Positions 9,317 through 18,493 of a stretch of 64,000 bases of DNA are shown here, piece after piece; the first letter of the stretch is position 1; each line of letters starts with the position of its first letter. The stretch is taken from positions 1 through 64,000 of the forward strand of contig DAOUFM010000092.1 of assembly GCA_034429975.1 (NCBI GenBank), read 5' to 3'. The stretch is from UBA6170 sp034429975. Its GTDB lineage: Bacteria; Chloroflexota; Anaerolineae; Anaerolineales; Anaerolineaceae. The notes below the pieces were generated by a model. The model had not been told where the DNA came from and searched no databases. It saw nothing but the letters and a program-made list of their open reading frames with translations. The position numbers and the translations under genes were made by a program.

Positions 9317-10288
9317 ATGAAACGTGTTTTGATAGTTCTACTTTTTTTGTTTGTGGCTGTAGCAGTCTGGTTTCGATGGTTGGACGATCTAAATCCACAG
9401 GATGTAAAAGTTGAGGTTCAGACTCAGGCAGAAATTATGAAAGAAAAAGCTAAAACTTTTTCCTTCAAGGATGAATTAAACCAAATTGTCACCGCTTTGG
9501 ATCATTTTTTCTCACCCAAAGATAGGGGTGATGGTAATATGGATCTGGATTATGTGGTTCTGGAGCCGAATGATTTGACAGCAGAGATGATGGCAAATCA
9601 TGCTGAACTGGAAGCAGAAGAGGTCGTAACAGAGGAGCAGGATTTTAAATCGACTGAGGAAGCAACGCTGGAACAACCTGAAATGCCGATGGAAACCAAC
9701 CAGACAGTGGTGGACTTTTCTATGGGGTACCCAGCCCCGATTGCATCTACACCAGAGACAGCTCCTATGACAATCGTGGAAGCACCACAATCCCCAGCAC
9801 CAGTTGTGGAACAACAATCTGCTCCCGAAGAGCTGATGATGGATTTTTCACAATTACAGGATGCTGTCCCAGGTTCTTTCCTGCCGTATAATCTGCAATC
9901 TATTTCCCCGTTATATATGGCGAACTTTGTTCATCCGGAGGCTGCCTGCAATTGGATGGGTGTGGCCGGTCAAATATTTGGGGATAGCGATAATCCACAG
10001 GATGGATTGGTGGTGGTCGTTGAAGGAGCTGTCAATAACGGTATGATTGAGGTTTTGGGTTATAGTGGTCTGGCGGGAGATTATGGGCCAGGTGGATATG
10101 AGTTAGTTCTCAGCACGGTGAATAAACCCGGTATATTCTGGATCCAGTTGTTTGATCAGAAAGGAAAACCATTAAGTGGTATTTATTCTTTCCAGATGGA
10201 TGGAACCTGTGAAAAAAATCTGGCGATTATCAACTTTTCAGTGAAAACTGAGGTAGAAAGTAAATACGTACCAACTGTAATGCCATAA
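9317..10288 (+). CDS. Membrane-anchored secreted protein of unknown function
   Basis: The chosen ATG is preceded by AGGAGGATAAG, a strong ribosome site; a longer in-frame reading from a TTG at 9278 is not supported. The protein begins with a signal anchor (KRVLIVLLFLFVAVAVWF), then has about 180 residues rich in Glu, Pro, Thr and Val that look unstructured. The C-terminal domain of about 110 residues has conserved-looking Gly, Trp and two Cys (CNWMGVAGQ and DGTCEKN), possibly a disulfide-bonded beta fold. I do not recognise the family. It stands alone between two loci, with its own terminator downstream. Confidence 0.7.
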   Translation: MKRVLIVLLFLFVAVAVWFRWLDDLNPQDVKVEVQTQAEIMKEKAKTFSFKDELNQIVTALDHFFSPKDRGDGNMDLDYVVLEPNDLTAEMMANHAELEAEEVVTEEQDFKSTEEATLEQPEMPMETNQTVVDFSMGYPAPIASTPETAPMTIVEAPQSPAPVVEQQSAPEELMMDFSQLQDAVPGSFLPYNLQSISPLYMANFVHPEAACNWMGVAGQIFGDSDNPQDGLVVVVEGAVNNGMIEVLGYSGLAGDYGPGGYELVLSTVNKPGIFWIQLFDQKGKPLSGIYSFQMDGTCEKNLAIINFSVKTEVESKYVPTVMP

Positions 10289-10333
10289 TCAATATACTAT
10301 TAATACAAACACACGCTTCATTTGAGGTAAGAA

Positions 10334-10374
10334 AATCGCATCTCTCTATTCAGAGGGAGATGCGATTAATTTTT
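10334..10374 (+). terminator. Intrinsic terminator
   Basis: Arms AATCGCATCTC (10334-10344) and GAGATGCGATT (10357-10367) are exactly complementary around a 12-base loop and are followed by AATTTTT. It closes the preceding single-gene unit and insulates it from the polysaccharide operon. Confidence 0.85.
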
Positions 10375-10426
10375 AAGAAAATGTTGTGCACCTGCCAAAG
10401 GGGTAACTCCCAGCAACACGAACAGC

Positions 10427-10455
10427 TTGACCGAATAACATCAAGGGTTTATAAT
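10427..10455 (+). promoter_or_regulatory. Sigma-70 type promoter of the polysaccharide operon
   Basis: TTGACC at 10427-10432 and TATAAT at 10450-10455 are separated by exactly 17 bases, close to the consensus. The predicted transcription start near 10462 would leave a leader of only about 15 bases before the ATG of the winged-helix regulator, and no ribosome site is visible there, so initiation may be nearly leaderless. Confidence 0.75.
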
Positions 10456-10469
10456 TCAGCAGCTGAATT
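10453..10469. promoter_or_regulatory. Palindrome over the -10 box, candidate operator
   Basis: Arms AATTCAG (10453-10459) and CTGAATT (10463-10469) are perfectly complementary around a 3-base centre. They overlap the end of the TATAAT box and the expected start site, the classic place for a repressor site. The first gene of the transcript is a winged-helix DNA-binding protein, so autoregulation is the simplest inference. Confidence 0.55.
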
Positions 10470-10476
10470 TTGAATT

Positions 10477-10965
10477 ATGACCATTTACTCTGAAAATGAA
10501 CATCGAGAATTAGCCTTACTGGAACAAATTTCGGTTGATCCGGATGCTACCCAGGCTACCTTAGCTTCGCAATTGGGTGTGGCAGTCGGGACTATCAACT
10601 GGCATCTGAAACGGTTAATTGATAAAGGCTATATCAAGGTTCGTCGGGCAGAAAGAAGGAAATTACGTTACATCATCACGCCTGAAGGTCTGGCTTTACG
10701 TGCCCGTCTGGCTATTGATTATATTAAAACGTCCATGAGCCTTTATCGCCTCGTAAGAGAAAGATCATTAAAAGCCATTCAACAGTTAAGAAAAGCTGGC
10801 TTTCATGAAGTGTATATTCAAGGAGAAGGGGAGGTTGCTGAAATCTGTAAGTTAACCTGCCTGGAAGAAAATATTATTGTTTTGGATCATAAATCGAAAG
10901 CTCCGGTATTTCGGATTCATGAATTAAAAATATTTGTCGAGTTCGTGGAGGATCACAATTCATGA
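10477..10965 (+). CDS. Winged helix-turn-helix transcriptional regulator (MarR-like)
   Basis: Residues 10-75 form a winged helix: ATQATLASQLGVAVGTINWHLKRL is the helix-turn-helix, followed by a basic wing (RRAERRKLRY). The rest, to residue 162, carries a helical segment and a small alpha/beta part (EVYIQGEGEVAEIC) that could sense a ligand or mediate dimerisation. Related small regulators head extracellular-polysaccharide operons in several phyla. It is the first gene of a run of 26 genes and overlaps the next gene by 4 bases (ATGA), so its level is tied to that of the operon. Probably binds the palindrome at the promoter. Confidence 0.82.
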   Translation: MTIYSENEHRELALLEQISVDPDATQATLASQLGVAVGTINWHLKRLIDKGYIKVRRAERRKLRYIITPEGLALRARLAIDYIKTSMSLYRLVRERSLKAIQQLRKAGFHEVYIQGEGEVAEICKLTCLEENIIVLDHKSKAPVFRIHELKIFVEFVEDHNS

Positions 10966-11912
10966 GTGAATTTTGGAAAAATCAACGCTTTGTTGTTACA
11001 GGTGGCGCAGGATTTCTTGGAAAAGTATTAACCCGCAAAATGCGAGAACGTGGGGCTGAGCAAATCTTCATTCCAAAAATTGAAGATTACAACCTGGTAA
11101 ATCCGGCCGATATCGACCGGTTGTTGGTTGATGCAAGACCAGACGTAATTATTCACCTGGCTGCTCATGTTGGCGGGATTGGCGCAAATAGCGAACATCC
11201 AGCTGAGTTTTTCTACGACAACCTGATGATGGGTGTTCAATTGATGCATAAAGCCTGGCAAACCGGTGTTAAAAAGTTTACCGCAATCGGCACTGTATGC
11301 GCCTATCCTAAATTTACGCCAGTTCCTTTTAAAGAAGACGATATCTGGAACGGCTACCCTGAGGAAACTAATGCTCCTTACGGGCTAGCAAAGAAGATGC
11401 TGCTGGTTCAATCTCAGGCTTATCGGGAACAATATGGTTTCAATTCAATTTTTTTGCTGCCGGTCAATCTATATGGGCCAGGAGACAATTTTAACCTGCG
11501 TTCGTCACACGTTATCCCAGCCTTAATCCGTAAATGCATCGAGGCTGAGAAAAATAGCATTAAAGAAATCGAAGTTTGGGGAGATGGGTCGCCTACCCGT
11601 GAATTCTTATATGTAGAAGATGCGGCGGAGGGGATTCTCTTGGCCACGGAGTTTTATGACGAATCTTTACCAGTGAATTTGGGCTCGGGATACGAGATCC
11701 GTATCAAGGATCTGGCTGAGAAAATTGCACAATTAACTGGCTTCAGTGGAAAACTGGTCTGGAATACAGACAAACCAAATGGTCAACCTCGGCGTGGATT
11801 GGATACCACCCGGGCGTTTGAAAAATTTGGATTTAAAGCCGGGATGACCTTTGACGAGGGGTTGGCGAATACGATTACCTGGTATCGCGAACACATGGAT
11901 GAAATTCCCTGA
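10962..11912 (+). CDS. fcl: GDP-L-fucose synthase (NAD-dependent epimerase/dehydratase)
   Basis: The 316-residue product fits GDP-4-keto-6-deoxy-mannose 3,5-epimerase/4-reductase. It has the extended-SDR glycine motif TGGAGFLG at residues 12-19, a GTVCAYPK segment (variant of the family GSSCIYPK that keeps the Cys), the Y-x-x-x-K pair in YGLAK, and SSHVIPALIRK with the family His. The reaction uses NADPH and makes GDP-L-fucose for the polysaccharide. The partner GDP-mannose 4,6-dehydratase is not in the window, so it must be encoded elsewhere, or the enzyme uses another NDP-4-keto sugar. Confidence 0.85.
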   Translation: MSEFWKNQRFVVTGGAGFLGKVLTRKMRERGAEQIFIPKIEDYNLVNPADIDRLLVDARPDVIIHLAAHVGGIGANSEHPAEFFYDNLMMGVQLMHKAWQTGVKKFTAIGTVCAYPKFTPVPFKEDDIWNGYPEETNAPYGLAKKMLLVQSQAYREQYGFNSIFLLPVNLYGPGDNFNLRSSHVIPALIRKCIEAEKNSIKEIEVWGDGSPTREFLYVEDAAEGILLATEFYDESLPVNLGSGYEIRIKDLAEKIAQLTGFSGKLVWNTDKPNGQPRRGLDTTRAFEKFGFKAGMTFDEGLANTITWYREHMDEIP

Positions 11913-11932
11913 TTGTTACTTTATAAATATCT

Positions 11933-12784
11933 ATGGCAAGCATTCAGAATCAACTTCCAACAACATACTTGCGACCTGCTAAAGGGTTGGCGGCATTAAA
12001 TTTAAAAGACCTTTGGGATTATCGCGAATTAATCTATTTTCTTACCTGGCGGGACCTGAAAGTTCGTTATAAGCAAACACTGTTAGGTTTTGCCTGGGTA
12101 ATTTTGCAACCGATCATCAATATGGTCGTTTTCACTTTGCTTTTCGGGCAACTTTTAAAAGTACCCACAGACGGAATCCCATATCCAATATTTTCATTTG
12201 CAGCCTTACTTCCCTGGCTGTATTTCGCCGGCTCATTAACACGCTCATCCACGTCCCTGGTTGGGAGTGCAAATTTGATCAGCAAGGTGTTCTTCCCCAG
12301 AATGGTGATTCCCATCTCAGGAGTTTTATCCGGAGTTGTTGACTTTGTTGTTTCATTAATTGTCCTGGTTGGGATGATGTTGTTTTACAAAATCGTGCCG
12401 AGCTGGAATTTGCTGCTGCTGCCTGTTTTCCTTTTTTTGGCTATGTTGACAGCTTTGGGTTTCGGACTTTGGCTTTCCGCACTCAATGTGCGATTCCGGG
12501 ATATCAACTATCTGGTTCCGTTCCTGATTGAAATCTGGAAATATGCAACCCCGGTGATTTACGGAAGCACACTCATTCCTGAAAAATTTAGATTTCTTTT
12601 AGGGTTGAATCCGATGACCGGAGTCGTGGAGGGTTTTAGATGGGCAATTCTCGGGACCAAATACGCTCAAAGTTTTGAACCAGGCCCTTTATTTGCGGCC
12701 TCAATTTCTATTACATTAATTGTTTTAATTAGCGGTGTTTTCTTTTTTAGAAAAACTGAAAGAACATTTGCGGATATTATCTAA
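11933..12784 (+). CDS. wzm: Polysaccharide ABC exporter, permease (ABC-2 type)
   Basis: The 283-residue protein has six predicted membrane helices. A cytoplasmic N-terminus has the typical WRDLKVRYKQTLLGFAWVILQP motif region near residues 38-60, shared by Wzm/KpsM/TagG permeases. Helices near 150-175 and 250-270 complete the fold. It pairs with the ATPase that starts at the base after its stop codon. Together they would flip a finished, lipid-linked polysaccharide across the inner membrane in an ATP-dependent (Wzy-independent) pathway. Confidence 0.93.
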   Translation: MASIQNQLPTTYLRPAKGLAALNLKDLWDYRELIYFLTWRDLKVRYKQTLLGFAWVILQPIINMVVFTLLFGQLLKVPTDGIPYPIFSFAALLPWLYFAGSLTRSSTSLVGSANLISKVFFPRMVIPISGVLSGVVDFVVSLIVLVGMMLFYKIVPSWNLLLLPVFLFLAMLTALGFGLWLSALNVRFRDINYLVPFLIEIWKYATPVIYGSTLIPEKFRFLLGLNPMTGVVEGFRWAILGTKYAQSFEPGPLFAASISITLIVLISGVFFFRKTERTFADII

Positions 12785-14044
12785 ATGACAGATATTGCTA
12801 TTCACGTTGATAACCTATCCAAGAAATATAAATTAGGTGCGATGTATGAACGTCAGGACACCTTAAGAGATTTATTGGTATCGATGGTTCGCAATCCATT
12901 TCAAAAAAGAAATTCTTCAGATAATCAAACCATTTGGGCTTTGAGGGATATCAGTTTTGATATTGAACGTGGTTCGGTCGTTGGAATCGTGGGTAGAAAT
13001 GGAGCTGGCAAGAGCACGCTGCTGAAAATATTGTCAAGAGTGACAGACCCAACTGGCGGCGTTGGAGAAATTCATGGAAGGGTAGGTTCATTGCTTGAAG
13101 TAGGTACTGGTTTCCATCCCGAATTAACCGGTAGAGAAAATATTTTTCTAAATGGTGCCATTCTGGGCATGAAACGTACTGAAATTGAGAAGAAGTTCGA
13201 TGAAATTGTCGAGTTTTCAGAAGTAGCAAAATTTATCGATACTCCGGTAAAAAGATATTCCAGTGGGATGTATTTGCGCCTGGCTTTTGCAGTCGCAGCG
13301 CACTTGGAGCCGGATATCCTGGTTGTTGATGAAGTTTTGGCCGTTGGAGATGCCGAGTTTCAACGCAAGTGTTTGGGAAAAATGAGCGATGTGGCTGAAC
13401 AGGGCAGAACGGTTTTGTTCGTATCTCACAATATGTCCGCAATTCTACGACTTACCGAAGAGACACTGGTGATGGAAAAAGGAAGAATCGTTAAAAGAGC
13501 ACCATCCGCCCAGGCTGTTGACTATTATTTGTCCAGTGGTTTTGCCGAGACGGGTGAGCGAGTTTGGGAAAAAGATGAAGTTCCTGAAAACGCAGCACCT
13601 TTTGTTCCAAAAGCCTTACGTATAAAAAATGAACAGGAACTGGTTACTAATTCGATTCGGTCAACTGAAAGGATGCAGATTGAATTTGAATATGAATTAA
13701 CCGCACCTGTAACCGGACTGCGCATCGGTTTTTATTTAATGAGCGCCAGAGGAGAGTTTATTTTTACTTCCTTTGATACAGATGAACCGCGACTTTACCA
13801 GGATCATTCCGTGAGGGAAGCAGGCGTGTATTCAAGCAGATGCATAATTCCTGCTGATACCTTCAATGAAGGGCGGTTTGTGGTAGGCGTCAATGCCAGC
13901 ACCTTTAGAATTCGTCGTTATTTTCAGGATGAATATGCAATCACATTTAATGTTGATCCTGCCGGTGCGCCAGGAATGCAATGGCCAGAGCAAAGGCTTG
14001 GCCCAATACGACCAAGATTAGAATGGATAATAGAGAAAAGATAA
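12785..14044 (+). CDS. wzt: Polysaccharide ABC exporter, ATPase with C-terminal glycan-binding domain
   Basis: Walker A is GRNGAGKS (about 70-77), the signature is YSSGMYLRLAFA (about 157-168; SSGM replaces the usual SGG, as is normal in this subfamily) and Walker B is DILVVDEVLAVGD. After residue 255 there is a separate beta-rich domain to 419, like the Wzt C-terminal domain that recognises the modified non-reducing end of the chain before export. That implies a chain-terminating modification; the methyltransferase two genes downstream is a candidate source. Zero spacing from the permease gene. Confidence 0.93.
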   Translation: MTDIAIHVDNLSKKYKLGAMYERQDTLRDLLVSMVRNPFQKRNSSDNQTIWALRDISFDIERGSVVGIVGRNGAGKSTLLKILSRVTDPTGGVGEIHGRVGSLLEVGTGFHPELTGRENIFLNGAILGMKRTEIEKKFDEIVEFSEVAKFIDTPVKRYSSGMYLRLAFAVAAHLEPDILVVDEVLAVGDAEFQRKCLGKMSDVAEQGRTVLFVSHNMSAILRLTEETLVMEKGRIVKRAPSAQAVDYYLSSGFAETGERVWEKDEVPENAAPFVPKALRIKNEQELVTNSIRSTERMQIEFEYELTAPVTGLRIGFYLMSARGEFIFTSFDTDEPRLYQDHSVREAGVYSSRCIIPADTFNEGRFVVGVNASTFRIRRYFQDEYAITFNVDPAGAPGMQWPEQRLGPIRPRLEWIIEKR

Positions 14045-14045
14045 T

Positions 14046-15668
14046 ATGACCATCGTCGGAAAAGAATCTATCAAAAAATTTTTTGGAAATATCCCTTATA
14101 CTGCTGAGTTGTACTGGCTTTTCAGACAACAAGGGCAGCCAATTAACCGATTTTCCTTAAAGAATCTGGATAATCATTTACCTCAAATTGTTGCACAGGC
14201 ATCCAGATTGCGGGAGAATGCACCCAAAGGGAAAAAGGTATTTGTTTTTTCAACCTTACATTATTGGATTGAGCATACGACTCTTTTAAGTCTGGCATTA
14301 GCAGCTCAGGGACATGATGTAACTTTGGGCTATCTTCCTTTTTGCGAATGGCGCTTCCCCAGTAATCGTTTTGATTTACGGCGCCAAAATATTTATGCAA
14401 AAAATGTTTTATCTAAAGCAGCAACCATAATTAATCCGGTATCTTTCCTTTCGAAGAGAGCACCCTATATCCATTTGACCCGAGATTTTGAAAATATAGT
14501 GAATGAAGTCAGTATTTATGATTCGCAATACACAGACCAAATAGAGGATATTGACCAAAAAAGTGAAATTTATCGATTACGATATCGCAGAAATCGGGAT
14601 GCTGCACAATCACTTTTGGCATGGTTGCGGGCAGAAAAGCCAGATGTTGTCATTGTTCCGAATGGAACAGTCATGGAATTGGGAATCTGCTACCGAATTG
14701 CCAGATCATTGAAAATTCAAACGATTACCTATGAGTTTTGTGATCAAAGGAATCGGTTCTGGATTGCCCAAAATAGCGAAATCATGCACCAGGATACGAA
14801 CGATCTCTGGAAAGCTAAACAAGATGAAAAACTATCAGAAGAACAACTGGAAAAAGTTCGGGCGCTCATGATGTCGCGGCAAAAAGCAAGCCTTTTTGAA
14901 AACTTCTCACGTCTTTGGCAAGGAATCCCAACCCAGGGTGCAGAAAAGACTCGCAGGAATTTGAATCTGGACGACCGCCCAATTGTCTTGTTGGCTACCA
15001 ATGTACTTGGAGATAGCCTGACCTTAGGACGGCAAATATTCACGAAAAGTATGGCAGAATGGATTGAGAGAACTGTCCAATATTTTGTGGCTCGGGTGGA
15101 TGCACAATTGGTCATTCGGGTTCATCCTGGAGAAATTAAATCCCGGGGTGTATCTATGACAGAAGTCATTCACCGGTTACTTCCAGAATTGCCGGAACAT
15201 ATCCATCTCATCAAACCGGAAGAAAAAGTAAACACTTATGATCTGGTGGAAATTGCAGATATTGGCCTGGTTTATACAACCACAGTTGGAATGGAAATGG
15301 CGATGAGTGGTATTCCGGTTATTGCAGTAGGTGAGACGCATTATCGCAATCGCGGGTTTACCAGCGACCCTGATTCTTACGTTAATTATTATAAAACCCT
15401 GGGTGCCATGCTGGAAAATCCTAAAAGTTATCGTTTATCAAAAGAAAAAATTGATCTTGCTTGGAAATATGCTTATCACTTTTTCTTTGATTTTCCCAGA
15501 CCCTTCCCCTGGCATCTGGTGCGTATGTGGGAGGATTATTCCCAACACGATCTTGAGGCAGTGCTGAGCCCGACTGGAATAAGTGAATATGGCGAATCTT
15601 TTCTAAATCTGGTTGGAAAACCATTGGATTGGTCAGCTAGTAACAATGAGGAAAAACCGATTGAATGA
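14046..15668 (+). CDS. HP-motif capsule-type glycosyltransferase-like protein (1 of 3)
   Basis: The 540-residue product resembles capsule polysaccharide biosynthesis (KpsC/KpsS-like) and CDP-glycerol transferase-like GT-B proteins. The C-terminal half has VIRVHPGE near residue 358 and, about 55 residues on, YTTTVGMEMAMSGIPVIAVG: a His-Pro pair followed by S/T-x-x-x-E. In several CMP-sugar-dependent transferase families (GT38, GT52, GT80, GT99) an HP motif contacts the nucleotide, so CMP-Kdo or CMP-nonulosonate is a reasonable donor guess, given the activators in this locus. A paralogue-like protein is encoded at 28862. The donor is inferred, not shown. Confidence 0.65.
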   Translation: MTIVGKESIKKFFGNIPYTAELYWLFRQQGQPINRFSLKNLDNHLPQIVAQASRLRENAPKGKKVFVFSTLHYWIEHTTLLSLALAAQGHDVTLGYLPFCEWRFPSNRFDLRRQNIYAKNVLSKAATIINPVSFLSKRAPYIHLTRDFENIVNEVSIYDSQYTDQIEDIDQKSEIYRLRYRRNRDAAQSLLAWLRAEKPDVVIVPNGTVMELGICYRIARSLKIQTITYEFCDQRNRFWIAQNSEIMHQDTNDLWKAKQDEKLSEEQLEKVRALMMSRQKASLFENFSRLWQGIPTQGAEKTRRNLNLDDRPIVLLATNVLGDSLTLGRQIFTKSMAEWIERTVQYFVARVDAQLVIRVHPGEIKSRGVSMTEVIHRLLPELPEHIHLIKPEEKVNTYDLVEIADIGLVYTTTVGMEMAMSGIPVIAVGETHYRNRGFTSDPDSYVNYYKTLGAMLENPKSYRLSKEKIDLAWKYAYHFFFDFPRPFPWHLVRMWEDYSQHDLEAVLSPTGISEYGESFLNLVGKPLDWSASNNEEKPIE

Positions 15669-16524
15669 CGTAGAGATTAAGCAACAGGTTCGTAATTTTT
15701 ATGATCAAATCGGCTGGCAGATGGAATCGGATGGATTTTATCAAAATGCTCGTTATGAAGATTTACGTCCGGTTGCTAAAGAATATATCGAAAAATGCCA
15801 TTTGCGAATTAACCGGCATCTCATTCGCCCTGGAAAGTATTTGTTGGATGCCGGATCGGGACCGATTCAATATCCGGCTTACCTGACTTATATGGAGGGC
15901 TATCAATACCGGGTATGTCTGGATATTTCAATTGTTGCCCTGCAGGAAGCCAGAAAAAGAATCGGGGAGCGAGGTTTATTTGTAGTGGCAGATGTAGCCA
16001 ATTTACCATTCAAAGATAATGCTTTCGAAGGGATCGTCTCCCTGCATACCTTGCACCATCTAAAAATTACTGATCAAAAGAAAGCTTATCGTGATTTGTT
16101 TCGAGTCTTACTGGAAGGTAAACAAGCAGTTCTGGTGAATGGTTGGACTGAGTCGCAGTTAATGACCCAATGGTTCTGGTTGGTGAGATTGATGGAAAAA
16201 ATCGGTCAACTCTCATTACGCTTACGCGGAAAAATAAAGATCGAAACGGACGGGAAAACCGAGTCTGGAATTGAAAAGAAAAAAACACAACAAACCGGAA
16301 CTTATATTGAAAAATTAACTGCCCAAACTTTACGCAATGAATTAGCCGACATGAAAATAAAAATTTTGGTTTGGCGTTCAGTCAATGTTCGTTTTTTACG
16401 CGCCGTTTTTCATCGTGCGTTAGGTGGAAAATTCTGGCTTAGGATTTTATTTGCATTGGAAGAAAGATACCCGAAATATTTCGGAACGAATGGGCAATAC
16501 CCATTAATCGTTATTCAAAAATAA
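15646..16524 (+). CDS. Class I SAM-dependent methyltransferase
   Basis: The product has a glycine loop LLDAGSGPIQYP near residue 62, an acidic strand end (CLDIS), FVVADVANLPF and a post-III region with LHTLHHL, so it is a UbiE-like methyltransferase with a C-terminal extension of about 100 residues. I start it at the ATG 11 codons inside the longest reading, which reduces overlap with the upstream gene to 23 bases; neither start has a strong ribosome site. Placed just after the Wzm/Wzt pair, it could add the terminal methyl group that Wzt recognises, or methylate a sugar during assembly. Confidence 0.8.
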   Translation: MRKNRLNDVEIKQQVRNFYDQIGWQMESDGFYQNARYEDLRPVAKEYIEKCHLRINRHLIRPGKYLLDAGSGPIQYPAYLTYMEGYQYRVCLDISIVALQEARKRIGERGLFVVADVANLPFKDNAFEGIVSLHTLHHLKITDQKKAYRDLFRVLLEGKQAVLVNGWTESQLMTQWFWLVRLMEKIGQLSLRLRGKIKIETDGKTESGIEKKKTQQTGTYIEKLTAQTLRNELADMKIKILVWRSVNVRFLRAVFHRALGGKFWLRILFALEERYPKYFGTNGQYPLIVIQK

Positions 16525-16538
16525 GATGGAGTAAGTTT

Positions 16539-17543
16539 ATGGATTGGTCAAAAAAAGTTGTTTTAATAACAGGTGGAACAGGTTCTTTTGGAAAAAAATT
16601 GACCCGGATTTTGTTGGATGAATATCATCCCGCCAAAATCATCGTCTTTAGCCGGGATGAGTTAAAACAACATGAAATGCGTTCTGCAGGATTCAACGCC
16701 AATAATTTGCGCTATTTTATCGGTGACGTGCGGGATCGTGACCGATTGAAAAGAGCCTTTGAGGGCGTGGATGTTGTGGTTCATGCGGCTGCCTTGAAAC
16801 AGGTACCAGCTTGTGAATACAACCCAATGGAAGCCATCAAAACAAATATTCTGGGAAGCAGCAATGTTGTGGATGCCGCTCTGGATGCTGGCGTGGAAAG
16901 GGTGATTGCGCTTAGTACTGACAAAGCCGTCAATCCGGTCAACCTTTATGGTGCTACAAAATTGGCAGCGGAAAAGTTGTTTGTCCAAAGTAATTCCTAT
17001 GCAGGCGGACGGGAAACCCGCTTTTCTTGCGTTCGTTATGGTAATGTTGTTGGCAGCCGGGGGAGTGTTGTGCCGATTTTTCTGCGACAAAGGGAAAATG
17101 GCGAAGTTACTGTTACCGATGACCGCATGACGCGTTTTTGGATTTCCCTGGAACAAGGAGTACGCTTTGTTATTCGCTGCGCGGAGCAGATGCATGGTGG
17201 TGAAGTTTTTGTTCCAAAGATTCCGAGCATGTCCATTATGGAATTAGCCAAAGCGATGGCACCCAATGCAAACATCAGCGTAATTGGCATTCGCCCGGGT
17301 GAAAAACTGCATGAGGTCTTGATCTCTGAAGATGAAGCCAGAACAACGGTTGAATTGGATGATATGTTTGTCGTCCAGCCAGCCGAGGCTTTATGGTTTG
17401 GAAGAGATTGGGAGAAAAAAGGAAGGTTAATCACCGAAGAATATCGATACGCCAGTAATACCAATACGCTCTGGTTAGATGTGGATCAAATCAACTCGAT
17501 CATTGCTCCGATTGAACAGGAATATCTGGCAGGGAACCTTTAA
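16539..17543 (+). CDS. pseB: UDP-GlcNAc 4,6-dehydratase family (PseB/CapE/FlaA1-like)
   Basis: The 334-residue short-form dehydratase has the NADP site TGGTGSFG (residues 11-18), AALKQVPACEYNPMEA (family motif), LSTDKAVNPVNLYGATK, which includes the Asp-Lys pair and Y-x-x-x-K, and RYGNVVGSRGSV. The Met-Lys-type Asp-Lys pair (STDK) marks the soluble PseB/CapE group, which converts UDP-GlcNAc to a 4-keto-6-deoxy hexose with or without C5 inversion. The next gene is a reductase and the one after a NeuB-type synthase, so the product may feed a 9-deoxy nonulosonic acid or a 6-deoxy-HexNAc. No PseC/LegC aminotransferase follows, so the pathway differs from the textbook pseudaminate route. Confidence 0.85.
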   Translation: MDWSKKVVLITGGTGSFGKKLTRILLDEYHPAKIIVFSRDELKQHEMRSAGFNANNLRYFIGDVRDRDRLKRAFEGVDVVVHAAALKQVPACEYNPMEAIKTNILGSSNVVDAALDAGVERVIALSTDKAVNPVNLYGATKLAAEKLFVQSNSYAGGRETRFSCVRYGNVVGSRGSVVPIFLRQRENGEVTVTDDRMTRFWISLEQGVRFVIRCAEQMHGGEVFVPKIPSMSIMELAKAMAPNANISVIGIRPGEKLHEVLISEDEARTTVELDDMFVVQPAEALWFGRDWEKKGRLITEEYRYASNTNTLWLDVDQINSIIAPIEQEYLAGNL

Positions 17544-18472
17544 TGACACGTTTTCTCGTGACAGGTGCCAGTGGGCTTTTGGGTCTCCATTTGTCCTTAC
17601 AAATCTCAAAGAAAGATGATTTGTTGGGTATCATCCATGAAAATACATTGAGAAATGCTCCATTTAAAACCGTGGCAATGGATCTGACGAAAGAAAAAGC
17701 TGTAATAGAAATGTTTGAATCTTTTTCGCCAGATATTGTTATCCATTGTGCCGCCATGGCTAACCTCGAAGCCTGTGAAAACCATCCTGAAGCTGCTTAT
17801 CAGATCAATGCGCTCGTCCCCAGACGATTAGCGGCTGAATGCAGACGTAGAAATATTAAATTAATTCATATTTCCACGGATGCTGTATTTGACGGAATCA
17901 ACGGAAATTATTCTGAAGATGACCCAACCAGCCCACTTTCTATTTATGGAAGAACCAAAAAAGAAGGTGAAATTCAAGTCTTACACGAGAATCCCGATGC
18001 GATTGTGGCTCGGGTTAATTTTTTTGGCTGGAGTCAAAGTGGCAATCGCAGCCTGGGCGAATTCTTTTACAACAATCTTAAAGATGGTAAACAAGTAAAT
18101 GGATTTGTTGATATCAACTTTTGCCCTTTGTATGTTAATCAACTATCCGATTTATTATTAGAAATGGCACAGAAAAAACTTTCTGGCGTGTACCACGTGG
18201 TAAGCGCTGATCATATGACCAAATATGAGTTTGGACGCGCCATCGCACAGCAATTCGGATTTGACGAGCAGTTAATTAATCCAATCTCTGTCAGTGATAG
18301 CCATTTATCGGCACCGCGATCTCACAATCTAACCTTGTCAACGGACAAACTTGCGTTTGATTTACAACGGAAATTACCAACCATTCAGGATGGCATTCAA
18401 CAATTTTATAATGATTTTTATAATGGATACGCTGGAAAAATTCGTGATTTTTCAAATCCAGCCGGGAATTGA
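17543..18472 (+). CDS. RmlD-like NDP-sugar reductase (extended SDR)
   Basis: The 309-residue protein has TGASGLLG at residues 7-14, CAAMANLEACENHPEAAYQIN (the RmlD-type motif), HISTDAVFDG and the Y-x-x-x-K of YGRTK. It resembles dTDP-4-dehydrorhamnose reductases, which reduce a 4-keto group with NADPH. Its start codon overlaps the stop of the PseB-like gene by one base (TAATG), so the two are translated together; reduction of the dehydratase's 4-keto product is the natural inference. The exact stereochemistry cannot be told. Confidence 0.8.
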   Translation: MTRFLVTGASGLLGLHLSLQISKKDDLLGIIHENTLRNAPFKTVAMDLTKEKAVIEMFESFSPDIVIHCAAMANLEACENHPEAAYQINALVPRRLAAECRRRNIKLIHISTDAVFDGINGNYSEDDPTSPLSIYGRTKKEGEIQVLHENPDAIVARVNFFGWSQSGNRSLGEFFYNNLKDGKQVNGFVDINFCPLYVNQLSDLLLEMAQKKLSGVYHVVSADHMTKYEFGRAIAQQFGFDEQLINPISVSDSHLSAPRSHNLTLSTDKLAFDLQRKLPTIQDGIQQFYNDFYNGYAGKIRDFSNPAGN

Positions 18473-18493
18473 GAATTAGGGAAAGGCAAAAAT

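Noticed and set aside
16662..17464. Long antisense frames (177 and 142 codons) over the PseB-like gene.
   Set aside because: They are shadows of a clearly conserved dehydratase gene on the plus strand; the translations resemble nothing known.
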